Shown one piece after another: positions 44,698-53,223 of a stretch of 64,000 nucleotides of DNA. This DNA is from CAVRXQ01 sp963838845 (GTDB taxonomy: Bacteria; Actinomycetota; Acidimicrobiia; Acidimicrobiales; Bog-793): contig CAWISR010000003.1 in assembly GCA_963838845.1 (NCBI GenBank), positions 1,302,001 through 1,366,000 of the forward strand, in the 5' to 3' direction. Position 1 is the stretch's first letter. Each line of letters opens with the position of its first letter. Both the position numbers and the translations under genes were made by a program. Under the pieces are notes generated by a model. That model was given only the letters and a program-made list of their open reading frames with translations, ran no database searches and was not told the origin of the DNA.

Positions 44698-45630
44698 TTA
44701 TCGGCGCTGGAGCCTCACTTCGAACGCATCGCGAAGAGCGTCCCCGATGAAACTGACCGCGACGACGGTGCAGACGATCAAGGCAGCCACCGGATATATC
44801 TGCCACCAGTAGCCGTCATACAGGTAGTTGATTCCATTCGCGAGCATCCCGCCCCACGTGGGCGCTGGTGGAGGCAGCCCGAAACCGAAGAAATCGAGCG
44901 TGGCGAGAATGAGTATGGCGTTGGTGATCTGGAAGGTTGCGCTCACCACAATGGTGCCGATGACGTTGTGAAAAATGTGGCGTCGCATGATCCCTGACCC
45001 GTGTCCACCCATGAGCTGAGCTGCTTGTACGTACTCGCGGGTGCGCAGAGCGAGTGTCTCGCCGCGTATGAGTCGCGCCGGGATCAGCCACGAGAGACCC
45101 GACAGGACGACGATGAGCAACGGCAGCGTCGGGCGGTACACGGTGGCGAGGTAGATGAAGACGAATAGCGGCGGAATCGAGATGAAGACGTCGAGCACTC
45201 GCGACATCACTGCGTCAAGCCGGCCGCCGGCGAACCCCGAGATCGCCCCCCAGAGCATGCCGAGCAACGTTGAACACACCGCGACCCCGAACGAGATCTC
45301 GAGCGTCGTGCGACCGCCCGCCATCAACCGCCCGAGTATGTCGAAGCCGTTGTTGTCCGTGCCCAAGGGGTGCGATGCCGATGGAGCCAAATTGATGAAA
45401 ATGCTCGAGCGGTACTGGTTGGTCGGGTACACGAGCGGGCCGATAAAGCAGAATCCGACCTCGAGGAGAATGAACAGCAACCCGACGCGAGCGAGCTTGT
45501 GTTCGAGGAAGGTTGCGCCGATCAGCCGCCACGCGCTGCCAGGACGACCTTCGCCAACCCAATCCCCGGTTTCCACGGCGGTGCGTGCCGGCTGAAAGAG
45601 CGCGGCGCCCGCCGGTGGAGTTGCGTTCAT
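44698..45630 (-). CDS. ABC importer permease, DppC/OppC type
   Basis: Membrane permease of 310 residues. The HPLGTDNNGFDILGRLMAGG segment and the EAA loop EYVQAAQLMGGHGSGIMRRH are typical of dipeptide/oligopeptide/nickel importers. About six membrane helices follow an N-terminal cytoplasmic region. It pairs with the DppB-type permease immediately upstream (45677) with a 46-base gap. No DppD/DppF ATPase is encoded nearby, so energy supply must come from elsewhere or from genes beyond the window. Confidence 0.9.
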   Translation of the reverse strand: MNATPPAGAALFQPARTAVETGDWVGEGRPGSAWRLIGATFLEHKLARVGLLFILLEVGFCFIGPLVYPTNQYRSSIFINLAPSASHPLGTDNNGFDILGRLMAGGRTTLEISFGVAVCSTLLGMLWGAISGFAGGRLDAVMSRVLDVFISIPPLFVFIYLATVYRPTLPLLIVVLSGLSWLIPARLIRGETLALRTREYVQAAQLMGGHGSGIMRRHIFHNVIGTIVVSATFQITNAILILATLDFFGFGLPPPAPTWGGMLANGINYLYDGYWWQIYPVAALIVCTVVAVSFIGDALRDAFEVRLQRR

Positions 45631-45676
45631 TTCGTCTGAGGCGCTGACGTGGTCCAGCGAACGCGATCGCTTGCGG

Positions 45677-46630
45677 TCACGTGTAGCGCACCTGTGGGTC
45701 GAGCGCGGCGTATGCGATGTCGGCGGCCAAGTTCCCGAGGACCGTGGCCACGCTCACGAGAATGGTGATTCCAAGTTCCACCGGGTAGTCGGCGGTCACC
45801 GCCGCGTTGTAGAACAGCAACCCGATTCCGGGGAAATTGAAGACGTACTCGACGACGAAGCCGAGTGTGAGGACGGCCGGCACCGAGAGGCCGACCAGAG
45901 TTACGACCGAGAGGAGCGAGTTCCGAAGCACGTGGCGCCACAGGATGCGGCGTTTCGAGGCGCCTTTGGCCCGAGCGGTTCGGACGTAGTCCAACGCGAG
46001 ATTCTCGACCGCGGCGGACCTCATGTACTGGCTGAAAAGTGCGTAGGTGCCGAGAGCGAGGGTGGCGATCGGGAGGACCAACGCGGATGGCTGTGACAGC
46101 ACCTCGGTGATCGTGGTGCCTTGCGGCGCTTCTGCAGGCAAGAGCCCGAGGTTCACCGAGAACACGGCGATCAGAAGCAGGCCGAGAAGGAAGTACGGCA
46201 TCGAATACAGCACGAACGACACAGCCGTTCCGACGTAATCGACGAGGCTGTTGCGGTGGGCAGCCTGCACCAATCCGACGGGAATGGCGATGAGCAAGGC
46301 GATGACAAGCGCCGAACCGACCAGCAGCAGGTCCCTCGGCAGGTCGTGGGCGATCAGGGCGTCCACGGAGTCGTTCAACTTGTACGAGTAGCCGAGATTT
46401 CCGTGCAACATCTGCCAGAAGTAGTGGCCGTACTGCACGGGAAGTGGCGAATTGAGCCCGTACTCCCTAATGAATGCGTGCACCTGCGTAGGGCCGGCTC
46501 GCAACCCGATCACCGCGCGGGCGAGAGCCGGCCCGGTGGCGACGAGGTTCTGCAGGATGAAGGCGATGATCGTCACTCCGACGACGACGATGACCGCGTG
46601 GATCAGTCGCCGGATGATGTAGCGGACCAC
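45677..46630 (-). CDS. ABC importer permease, DppB/OppB type
   Basis: Permease of 317 residues. It starts VRYIIRRLIHAVIVVVGVTIIAFILQNL, has GLNSPLPVQYGHYFWQMLHGNLG, and the loop DYVRTARAKGASKRRILWRHVLRN that docks the ATPase. About six hydrophobic segments follow. Start ATG/GTG at 46630. The amidase lies just upstream (46662), so the operon reads binding protein, amidase, DppB, DppC. An amidase inside such an operon suggests uptake and hydrolysis of an amide-containing compound. Confidence 0.9.
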   Translation of the reverse strand: MVRYIIRRLIHAVIVVVGVTIIAFILQNLVATGPALARAVIGLRAGPTQVHAFIREYGLNSPLPVQYGHYFWQMLHGNLGYSYKLNDSVDALIAHDLPRDLLLVGSALVIALLIAIPVGLVQAAHRNSLVDYVGTAVSFVLYSMPYFLLGLLLIAVFSVNLGLLPAEAPQGTTITEVLSQPSALVLPIATLALGTYALFSQYMRSAAVENLALDYVRTARAKGASKRRILWRHVLRNSLLSVVTLVGLSVPAVLTLGFVVEYVFNFPGIGLLFYNAAVTADYPVELGITILVSVATVLGNLAADIAYAALDPQVRYT

Positions 46631-46661
46631 CGCTGTTCCTTACATCACTTCGGCTGCTGGG

Positions 46662-48095
46662 TCATTGCGCGAAGACCGATGGTTGTCGCGCCGACCATGG
46701 GCGCGCCTGCTCGAGGACGCTCGCCAGCTGCAGCAGCAATTTGTCCTCACCCCACCGTCCGACGAACTGCACACCGATCGGCAGACCAGACTCGGTCATG
46801 AGCGGCAGGCTGATCGCCGGCTGCCCCGTGCAATTGAACAGCGACGTTCCCGACTCGAGGTTTCCGAGGTCGCTCGCGAAGTACCAGTCGACGCCAACTT
46901 GTCGGTACGGATCGTAGAAGCCGAGCGCCGGTGGGAGAGCTGGCATGGTCGGGAGCAGGTAGACGTCGCACTCCTGCATCTGCTCGTCGACCACCCGGGT
47001 GGTCTCCCGGTAGCTCTCGAGCGCCTCGATGACTTGTTTCGCATTAAGACTGCGCCCATATTCGTACAGCGCGAGCGTGTAGCCCTCGAGGGTCTCGACG
47101 CCCGGGGCGCGGCCAATCGCACGAGCGGAAGCGTCGATCTCTGACGCCGCCATCGCGGCCCAGATGTCGATGGTCGATGTGATGTACCGCTCGACGTCGA
47201 AGGTCAGTGGACGCTCAAACACCTTGTGCCCGAGCGTCGCACAGAGATTCGCAACCTCGAGCGTTGCGTTCGCGACCGCCGTATCGACGTGCCGTCCCCA
47301 CAAATTGCCGGTGGTGAAGCCGATGCGCAGTTTCCTGAGCGTGACTCCGAAGTCGTCCATGCCCCGAAGGTCGCCGGTTGGCGCATGAAAGGGTGCGCCC
47401 AGGCCCGCACCTTCGACCGCCCCGAGCAAAGCTGCCGCGTCTCTCACCGACCGAGTGAGGGCGAATTCGGTCGTGATGTCGCCGAGGAACACGCGCGTCG
47501 GCTCCGACCAAATTCGTCCCCTGCTCGGCTTCAAGCCCACCAACCCGCAGCAGGACGCCGGAATACGGATTGAGCCCCCTCCGTCGTTGCCGTGGGCGAG
47601 GGGCACCATCCCAGCGGCTACCGCGGCGGCCGAACCGCCGCTCGAACCACCCGTGCTCTTTGTGACATCCCATGGATTCCGGGTCGCCCCGTACAGCGCG
47701 GTCTCGACGGTCACGACCTCGCCGAACTCGGACGTCGCGCTACGGCCGATCTGGATTAAGCCGGCCGCTTTGAAGCGGCGCGCCAACTCTCCATTGCGCC
47801 GACTCGTCCAACCCGCGAGCAGCCGGCTACCGGCTTCCACGCGCCGTCCGGCTACAGCCCATCCGAGATCCTTCGCAACGAAAGGGACCCCGGCAAACGG
47901 TGTACCGCTGGCCTCGTCGTCGGAGATGGCGCCGACGGTGTCTTCGTAGACCTCGATGACCGCGTTCAGCTCCGGATTGATCGCTTCGATCGCCCGGAGG
48001 GCGGTTTCCGCGAGCTCACTCGGCTTCACCTCCTTCTGCCGCACGAGCTCGGACAGCCCGGTCGCGTCGTAGCGCGCGAACTCACGAACCTCCAC
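46662..48095 (-). CDS. Amidase (amidase-signature family)
   Basis: Amidase of 477 residues with the Ser-cisSer-Lys triad. Catalytic Lys is in VPFVAKDLGWAVAG near residue 75; the cisSer/Ser segment is STGGSSGGSAAAVAAGMVPLAHGNDGGGSIRIPA near residues 145-180, shown here by its key GSSGGS and GGSIR. It hydrolyses an amide to acid and ammonia in the cytoplasm. The related GatA would need GatB/C, which are absent. It lies between the binding protein and the permeases of the peptide-type importer. Start ATG at 48095, 48 bases after the binding-protein stop. Confidence 0.87.
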   Translation of the reverse strand: MEVREFARYDATGLSELVRQKEVKPSELAETALRAIEAINPELNAVIEVYEDTVGAISDDEASGTPFAGVPFVAKDLGWAVAGRRVEAGSRLLAGWTSRRNGELARRFKAAGLIQIGRSATSEFGEVVTVETALYGATRNPWDVTKSTGGSSGGSAAAVAAGMVPLAHGNDGGGSIRIPASCCGLVGLKPSRGRIWSEPTRVFLGDITTEFALTRSVRDAAALLGAVEGAGLGAPFHAPTGDLRGMDDFGVTLRKLRIGFTTGNLWGRHVDTAVANATLEVANLCATLGHKVFERPLTFDVERYITSTIDIWAAMAASEIDASARAIGRAPGVETLEGYTLALYEYGRSLNAKQVIEALESYRETTRVVDEQMQECDVYLLPTMPALPPALGFYDPYRQVGVDWYFASDLGNLESGTSLFNCTGQPAISLPLMTESGLPIGVQFVGRWGEDKLLLQLASVLEQARPWSARQPSVFAQ

Positions 48096-48143
48096 GCCTC
48101 GCCCTTTCTGTCAGAACGACCGGAGTCGGTCTCGCCGGCGCGA

Positions 48144-50031
48144 TTAGCTCGACACCGTCCAGAGCTGCGGGTACAGGTTCGTCTCCAATCCCTGTGGCAG
48201 CGGAACGTGCACGGTCTTTTTGATGACCGAGATCTGGTACGGGCCGTTCGGAACCCAGAGCGTCGGCAGCTGCGCCGCGGCGTAATTGTCGGCGGCGTGC
48301 AGCGGCGCGAGACCCGGCAGCTCGTGCGCTGCCTTAGTCAGGGCGTCCATCTCGGGACTGCTGTACTGGCCGCCGTTGAACCCCGATCCGGTGTTGTAGT
48401 TCTCGGCACCGTCCGGGTAGTAGTAGGGGTACCAGCCGTATTCGTCACTCAACGTGCCGGCGAGCATCTGCCAATGGCAGGCCGACGCCTTCACGCCGAA
48501 GCACGAGAAGTAGTCGGCGAACACCTTGCTGAACGGATGGCTGGTGAGCGTGAGTTGAACGCCGACTTCAGAGGCGGTGGTCTTGAAGTTGAGCACCTCT
48601 TGAGCGAGTGCTGTGTTTCCGGAGCTGTACTCGAAAGAAAAGCTCAACGCGGCCCCGGATTTGACTCCGGCACCGCAATCCCCGGAGCCGGTACCCGGGT
48701 GCACACAGGTGGTGACCCCTCCGGAGACGACCTTCCATCCGTGACTGGTGAGCAATTTCCGAGCCGCCGACACGCTGAACGGGTAGTGGTCTTCGCTGAC
48801 GTAGGCGTCGGCGTACGGGTTCTTGATCACGGTCGGAATGTCGCTGTATTCGGGATAGCCGAACCCTCGCAGGAAGTACTTCACCCAGGCGCTCTGGTCG
48901 ATGAGATGCTGAAGCGCCTGTCGGATGTAGAGTCTGCTTGAAGATTGGACCCGCGGTGGGCTGGGCGAAGTTGACCGGCCAGAAGTTCCAGCCCCAGATG
49001 TTCCACGGAACGATCTGGTAGCCCTCCGAGCGCACGGACGCTTCCAGTCCCGATGTGGCGTCCTCCAACGGCAGGAATCCGTAGTCGACGCTTCCGGAGC
49101 GGACGGCGTTGAATTCGGCTGACGTGCTCGTGAACGGCTCTTCGATGAACTTGGCGATGCTGTGGGTGGACTTTCCGAAATAGCGGGGATTCGGCACCAG
49201 CACGAGGTAGCCGGTCGTGGCGTTGTACCCGACCTTCGGCTCGATCGCCCACGGCCCGTCGACCACTCGCCACAACGGGCTCGTCGCGTACGTGCTTCCT
49301 TCGGTCGACTGCTTGTTCAGAAAGGTCCAGACCGCGACCGCGCCCTTCTTCGATTGGTCGTAGTTCCCGACCGGCCCACTGAGAGACGTACGGTCCCACG
49401 CGTGTTGCGGCATCGGAATGATTGAGTTCAGTTCATTCTGCTGCAGCCAATATTGGTTGTACGTCCGGTTGAAGGTGATGGCGAAGCGCGTCTTCGACAG
49501 ATAGCCGATGGACTTCACGTTGTCGGGGAACTGACCGGGGACGTAATCGCCCCAGTCCGCCTTGTTGGCGAACAACAAGTTCATCCAGAACTCGACGTCG
49601 CGTGTCGTGAGTTGGACGCCGTCGGACCAGTGAATGTTCTTCAACGTGATGGTGGCCACGGTGTCATGCGCCGCGTTGACGCTGAAGACTGGCGGATACG
49701 CCAAGCTCATCGCGTCGTTCACGACCGGCTCGCCATTGCTGTCGATCCAGTAGAGCGTCGGGTACAGCAGATAGCTGAATTCCTGATCGTTCGCGAATGT
49801 GAACCATTCCGCCGGCTGCAGAGGGAAGACGTAGTCCGGCGGTGATCCGGGTTGCTCTGCGAACGTGACCGTCGCGCCGCGGGTCGCCCGCGCGGTGAGA
49901 TGGGCGGGGACGTACGCTCCGGCCGCGAGCAGCAAGGCGGGGAGGATCGCGAACCTCCGAAGAAGAGACCCCCTCTCGCGACGGACTCCGAGAGTTCTCT
50001 TGCCCTGGAGAACATGATTCCAAGCGGCCAT
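48144..50031 (-). pseudogene. ABC importer peptide/nickel-type binding protein, interrupted by a frameshift
   Basis: Joined product of about 628 residues, a normal length for DppA/OppA-type proteins with a long signal. From ATG 50031, preceded by GGGGGGAGGA, the first frame runs 366 residues, including a signal peptide (RRFAILPALLLAAGAYVPAHLTA) and ITLKNIHWSDGVQLTTRDVEFWM. At about 48933 one extra T on the plus strand (an A in the mRNA) breaks the frame: FKQ then LYIRQALQHLIDQSAW in the next frame. The second frame continues to 48144 with ALAQEVLNFKTTASEVGVQL. The downstream amidase and permeases are intact. Sequencing error is the first explanation to exclude. Confidence 0.85.
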
Positions 50032-50089
50032 GTTCAGTCCTCCCCCCTTTGACCTCCTCACGCGAGGCTCGCGTGAGGCTCTTCCTTCA

Positions 50090-50758
50090 TCATCCGACTG
50101 CAGGAGCGCGACCAGAATGCGCTTTCGCCTCGATGGCGTCGAAGAGCAAATCGAGGCCGTACCTGAACGCTCTTTCCACGTCGTTGTAGAGGCGCCGACC
50201 GGTTGAAGCGAGATTGGGAAAACGACCTTCCGGCATGCCGCTGTAGACCCTCCGCCAGCGCTCCAGACTCTCCTCGGTCGCTCTCGCGTCGAATACGGTG
50301 CCGCCGATCGTGTAAGTCTCCAGCACCTCGAACGCGAGCGGAACCTCCTCTTCTGGCAAACCCGATTCACGTAACAGAGCGAGCGCCAGATCGACGTTGT
50401 CGTAGCCCTCTTCCAGCATCGGCGCCGTGAGCTGCAACGCGAGAAGAGCATTCGGGTGGGCGAGGTAAACACGACGGAGCGATAGCAACAGCGTTCGAAG
50501 CCTCTCTCGCCACGGGCCTTCTTCCGGGACGTCGCGGACGACTTCTCGCAGCAACCTGGCGGCTGCCATCGCCTGGATCTCGTCTTTGTCTCGGAAGTAC
50601 CGATAGACCGCGGTGGCGTCCACGCCGAGTTCCCGCCCGAGGCGGCGCATGTTCACACCGTCGTGGCCTTGTCCATCCGCGATGCGCAGATACGCCTCGA
50701 TGATCGCCTCACGGGAAAGTCGCTGACCAGGCGGTTTGGCAACTTCCGAGATCGCCAC
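50090..50758 (-). CDS. TetR-family transcriptional regulator
   Basis: Protein of 222 residues. The HTH begins SREAIIEAYLRIADGQG, with the recognition helix in VNMRRLGRELGVDATAVYRYFRDKDEI. The C-terminal domain is of the TetR_C kind found in many actinobacterial repressors. Its stop is 58 bases from the start of the binding-protein gene and it reads in the same direction, so it probably autoregulates the TetR-binding-protein-amidase-permease transcript. It is divergent from the DUF2182 gene and could also control it. Ligand unknown. Confidence 0.88.
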   Translation of the reverse strand: MAISEVAKPPGQRLSREAIIEAYLRIADGQGHDGVNMRRLGRELGVDATAVYRYFRDKDEIQAMAAARLLREVVRDVPEEGPWRERLRTLLLSLRRVYLAHPNALLALQLTAPMLEEGYDNVDLALALLRESGLPEEEVPLAFEVLETYTIGGTVFDARATEESLERWRRVYSGMPEGRFPNLASTGRRLYNDVERAFRYGLDLLFDAIEAKAHSGRAPAVG

Positions 50759-50903
50759 GGCGGCGAGCGTAGAAGTGCGTCATCGCCGCTGTCAACGGCG
50801 TTGATTCTTCCATCATCAACGGCAACTTCAGTGGTGAACGTCGGCAGAATTGTCTTGGTGCGTTGCGCGTAACATATCACGATGCCGACTCGTGACCGCT
50901 GAG

Positions 50904-51686
50904 ATGTCGGTCCCGACGACGAAGCCTTGGATGCAATCGCAACCCGCGCGGTTGTCATTGGCGATCTACGGGTCCCTTTTCAGTCTGGCCGCGCTCGGTT
51001 GGTGGTGGGTCGTGCGGATGGGAGGCGCGGGAATGAGCGCCTCCGGGATGCGTTCGATGACGGATTCACCGAGCGCGATGTCCTTTTCTGCGTTTCTCGT
51101 TGCATGGATCGCGATGATGGCGGCGATGATGCTTCCATCGGTGTCGCCAGTCGTCGCGTTATTCCGACGCGCGGCCGCAACCCGGCGTGTCGCACCGACG
51201 CCGATCTTTCTTCTCGGGTACCTCGTCGTCTGGAGCGCTCCGGGGTTGGCGGTGTACTTCGCCTGGCGGTCATTGCTGAGGCCGCTCGGCGCTGGCGCAC
51301 ATTGGGCTGCGTGGCTCGCCGGCGCCGCCCTCGTTGCAGCGGCGGTCTGGCAACTCACGCCCGCGAAGTCGTCCTGTTTGGGGTTTTGCCGTTCACCTCT
51401 GACGTTTTTCCTTCGCTTCGGAAAAAGTCTCGATTCCTGGCGGGGCGCGTTCCGAGCAGGACTTCTCCACGGGGGGTTTTGTTTCGGATGCTGTTGGGCG
51501 CTGATGGCCGTGCTCGTCGCAGTCGGGAGCATGAACCTTGAATGGATGGCTGGTCTCGCGGCACTGATTTTTCTGGAAAAGATCATTTCTGCGAACAACC
51601 ACGTCGTACGCGCAGCCGCGGTTGCGCTCGCCGGTATCGGCATCGCCCTGATCGCCTACCCGGCGATGATCGTCTCGCTCACGTGA
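50904..51686 (+). CDS. DUF2182 membrane protein
   Basis: Integral-membrane protein of about 260 residues with six to seven hydrophobic segments. Hallmarks of DUF2182: LVAWIAMMAAMMLPSVSPVV and GCCWALMAVLVAVGSMNLEWM followed by the EKI motif LIFLEKIIS. The Met-rich helix and Cys pair suggest metal (possibly copper) handling. No clear ribosome site is seen; GTG at 50892 is an alternative to ATG 50904. The DUF1326 gene follows after 10 bases, the arrangement seen for this pair elsewhere. Exact function is not established. Confidence 0.75.
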   Translation: MSVPTTKPWMQSQPARLSLAIYGSLFSLAALGWWWVVRMGGAGMSASGMRSMTDSPSAMSFSAFLVAWIAMMAAMMLPSVSPVVALFRRAAATRRVAPTPIFLLGYLVVWSAPGLAVYFAWRSLLRPLGAGAHWAAWLAGAALVAAAVWQLTPAKSSCLGFCRSPLTFFLRFGKSLDSWRGAFRAGLLHGGFCFGCCWALMAVLVAVGSMNLEWMAGLAALIFLEKIISANNHVVRAAAVALAGIGIALIAYPAMIVSLT

Positions 51687-51696
51687 GGGGGTCCCC

Positions 51697-52326
51697 GTGG
51701 GGAAGCTGAACGGGGAGACGCCCTGGCGGCTCAGAGGGCGCGGCTACGAGTTCTGCAACTGTGACCCGGGCTGCACCTGCAACTTCACGGGGGAACCGAA
51801 CTCGCGCGACGGAAGCTGCAAGACCGCGATCGGCTTCCATTTCGCCGAAGGCTTCAGTGGAGAGGTCGACCTCTCCGACCTCGACACGGTCTTCATCGTC
51901 GATTGGCCCCGGGCAATCCATAAAGGAGATGGCCGCGCCGTCCTGTGCTTCGACCCCGACGTGCCTCAGGCGCAAGTCGATCGCGTTGTCGACATCCTTT
52001 CGGGTCGCTCTGGTGGCATGCCGTGGGTGATCGCCAGCACGACGTTCGGCATCGTCTCGGTGGTGCGAGCCAACCTCGAGTTCATCGACGAAGGGATGCA
52101 CAGCCGGATCTATATCGACGGCATCGGGGAAGCCGCGGGGACAACGCTCACGCATCCGTCCACCGGAAAAGAGAACCTCGTCTCCATCGTGTTTCCGAAC
52201 GGAGGGTTCATTTTCGAGCGCGCGGATTGCGGGAAGGGCGACTTCAGAGTCGACGTCGAAGATCTCCATTTCGATTTCTCGGACACGAACTGGCTCACCT
52301 TTGAGTTTGACTGGTCGAACGCGTAA
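51697..52326 (+). CDS. DUF1326 protein
   Basis: Soluble protein of 209 residues of the DUF1326 family. The N-terminal motif EFCNCDPGCTCNF has four Cys typical for the family and probably a metal site. The following beta-rich body contains PWVIASTTFGIVSVVRANLEF and ends with FDFSDTNWLTFEFDWSN. It occurs next to the DUF2182 membrane protein, which suggests a joint function, likely metal-related. GTG at 51697 starts 10 bases after the DUF2182 stop. Convergent with the TauE/SafE gene after 62 bases. Confidence 0.8.
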   Translation: MGKLNGETPWRLRGRGYEFCNCDPGCTCNFTGEPNSRDGSCKTAIGFHFAEGFSGEVDLSDLDTVFIVDWPRAIHKGDGRAVLCFDPDVPQAQVDRVVDILSGRSGGMPWVIASTTFGIVSVVRANLEFIDEGMHSRIYIDGIGEAAGTTLTHPSTGKENLVSIVFPNGGFIFERADCGKGDFRVDVEDLHFDFSDTNWLTFEFDWSNA

Positions 52327-52388
52327 GAGCGGAGCGGTCGATTGGGAGAGCTCATAAGTCTTGCGAGCTGTTCGGAGTCGGTCGCGCA

Positions 52389-53186
52389 CTAGCTCACCAG
52401 GACGATTGCTCTTTCGATCGCCAGTCCGATCATGACGAGCGCGAACAAAATGGCCAGCGGGCGAGAGCGCACCTTGCGGACCATGAACCTGGCTCCGAAA
52501 TAACTCGTGACGACGCCGACGGCGCACGTCGCAATCACCGTCGTCCAATCGAGCCGGGCCGACTGCAGGTGCGTCCCGAAGCCGGCGAACGAAGGCAGGA
52601 CGACAGCGAGCGAGTTCGTCGCGGCGGCAAGACGCGTGGAGAAACCGACGGCGACCATCGTCGGGACGAGTAGAAACCCCGGTCCGACTCCGAGGAAACC
52701 GGAGAAGACGCCGATCGGGGCCGAAGCGATGTTCGTCAGTCGGCGAGAGCGTCGCGGGAGCTTGACGACAGATTCGACCCTTTCGGTTGGTTGCACGAGC
52801 ATGCGGAGCGCGACTAACAGGAGCGCCGCGATGTACAGCCACCAAATGAGGGTGGTGGGACTCCACCTGGCAAGGAGGACTCCGAGTGGGGCACCGAGCG
52901 TGCAGATGAGCGCAACGGGCGCCGCCGTCCGGTAATCGACCAACCGGGCTCGGACGAATCCGACGCTTGCGCTCAAGGCGGACGCACCGTTGAGGAAGAG
53001 CACCCACGGTTGAATCACATCTTTCAGCGCATATCCGTACAGGGCGAGGACTGGAGCGACGACGAGGGCCGTGCCGATGCCGAGCATCCCAGAGAGGAAC
53101 GAGAGCACACCGACGAGCACGACGAGCTCGACGAGCATCACACGTTCTGCCGATCGCCGGGGTTCGTTCGCACGGTCGCGAGCCAA
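52389..53186 (-). CDS. TauE/SafE-family membrane exporter
   Basis: Membrane protein of up to 265 residues with eight hydrophobic segments in two repeats. The first starts LSFLSGMLGIGTALVVAPVLALYG and the second ASAPIGVFSGFLGVGPGFLLVPTM, the paired TauE/SafE signature. Members export sulfite, sulfonates or other organic anions. TTG at 53186 sits directly against GGAGAAGGG; ATG at 53138 (MLVELVV) is the other possibility and removes a polar 16-residue tail. It follows the aldehyde dehydrogenase gene on the same strand after 37 bases, so the two are probably co-expressed. Confidence 0.83.
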   Translation of the reverse strand: MARDRANEPRRSAERVMLVELVVLVGVLSFLSGMLGIGTALVVAPVLALYGYALKDVIQPWVLFLNGASALSASVGFVRARLVDYRTAAPVALICTLGAPLGVLLARWSPTTLIWWLYIAALLLVALRMLVQPTERVESVVKLPRRSRRLTNIASAPIGVFSGFLGVGPGFLLVPTMVAVGFSTRLAAATNSLAVVLPSFAGFGTHLQSARLDWTTVIATCAVGVVTSYFGARFMVRKVRSRPLAILFALVMIGLAIERAIVLVS

Positions 53187-53223
53187 CCCTTCTCCGTGTC
53201 GCGACCCGCGGGTAATCCCGTCG

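Noticed and set aside
50869..50876. GTAACATA near the DUF2182 start as a third copy of the TATGTTACAT motif
   Set aside because: Only 8 bases match, expected by chance about twice in both strands of a window this size.
51679..53007. Long minus-strand frame (442 codons) over DUF1326 and TauE/SafE
   Set aside because: Overlaps two recognisable genes, one of them in a different frame of the same strand, and shows no protein family.
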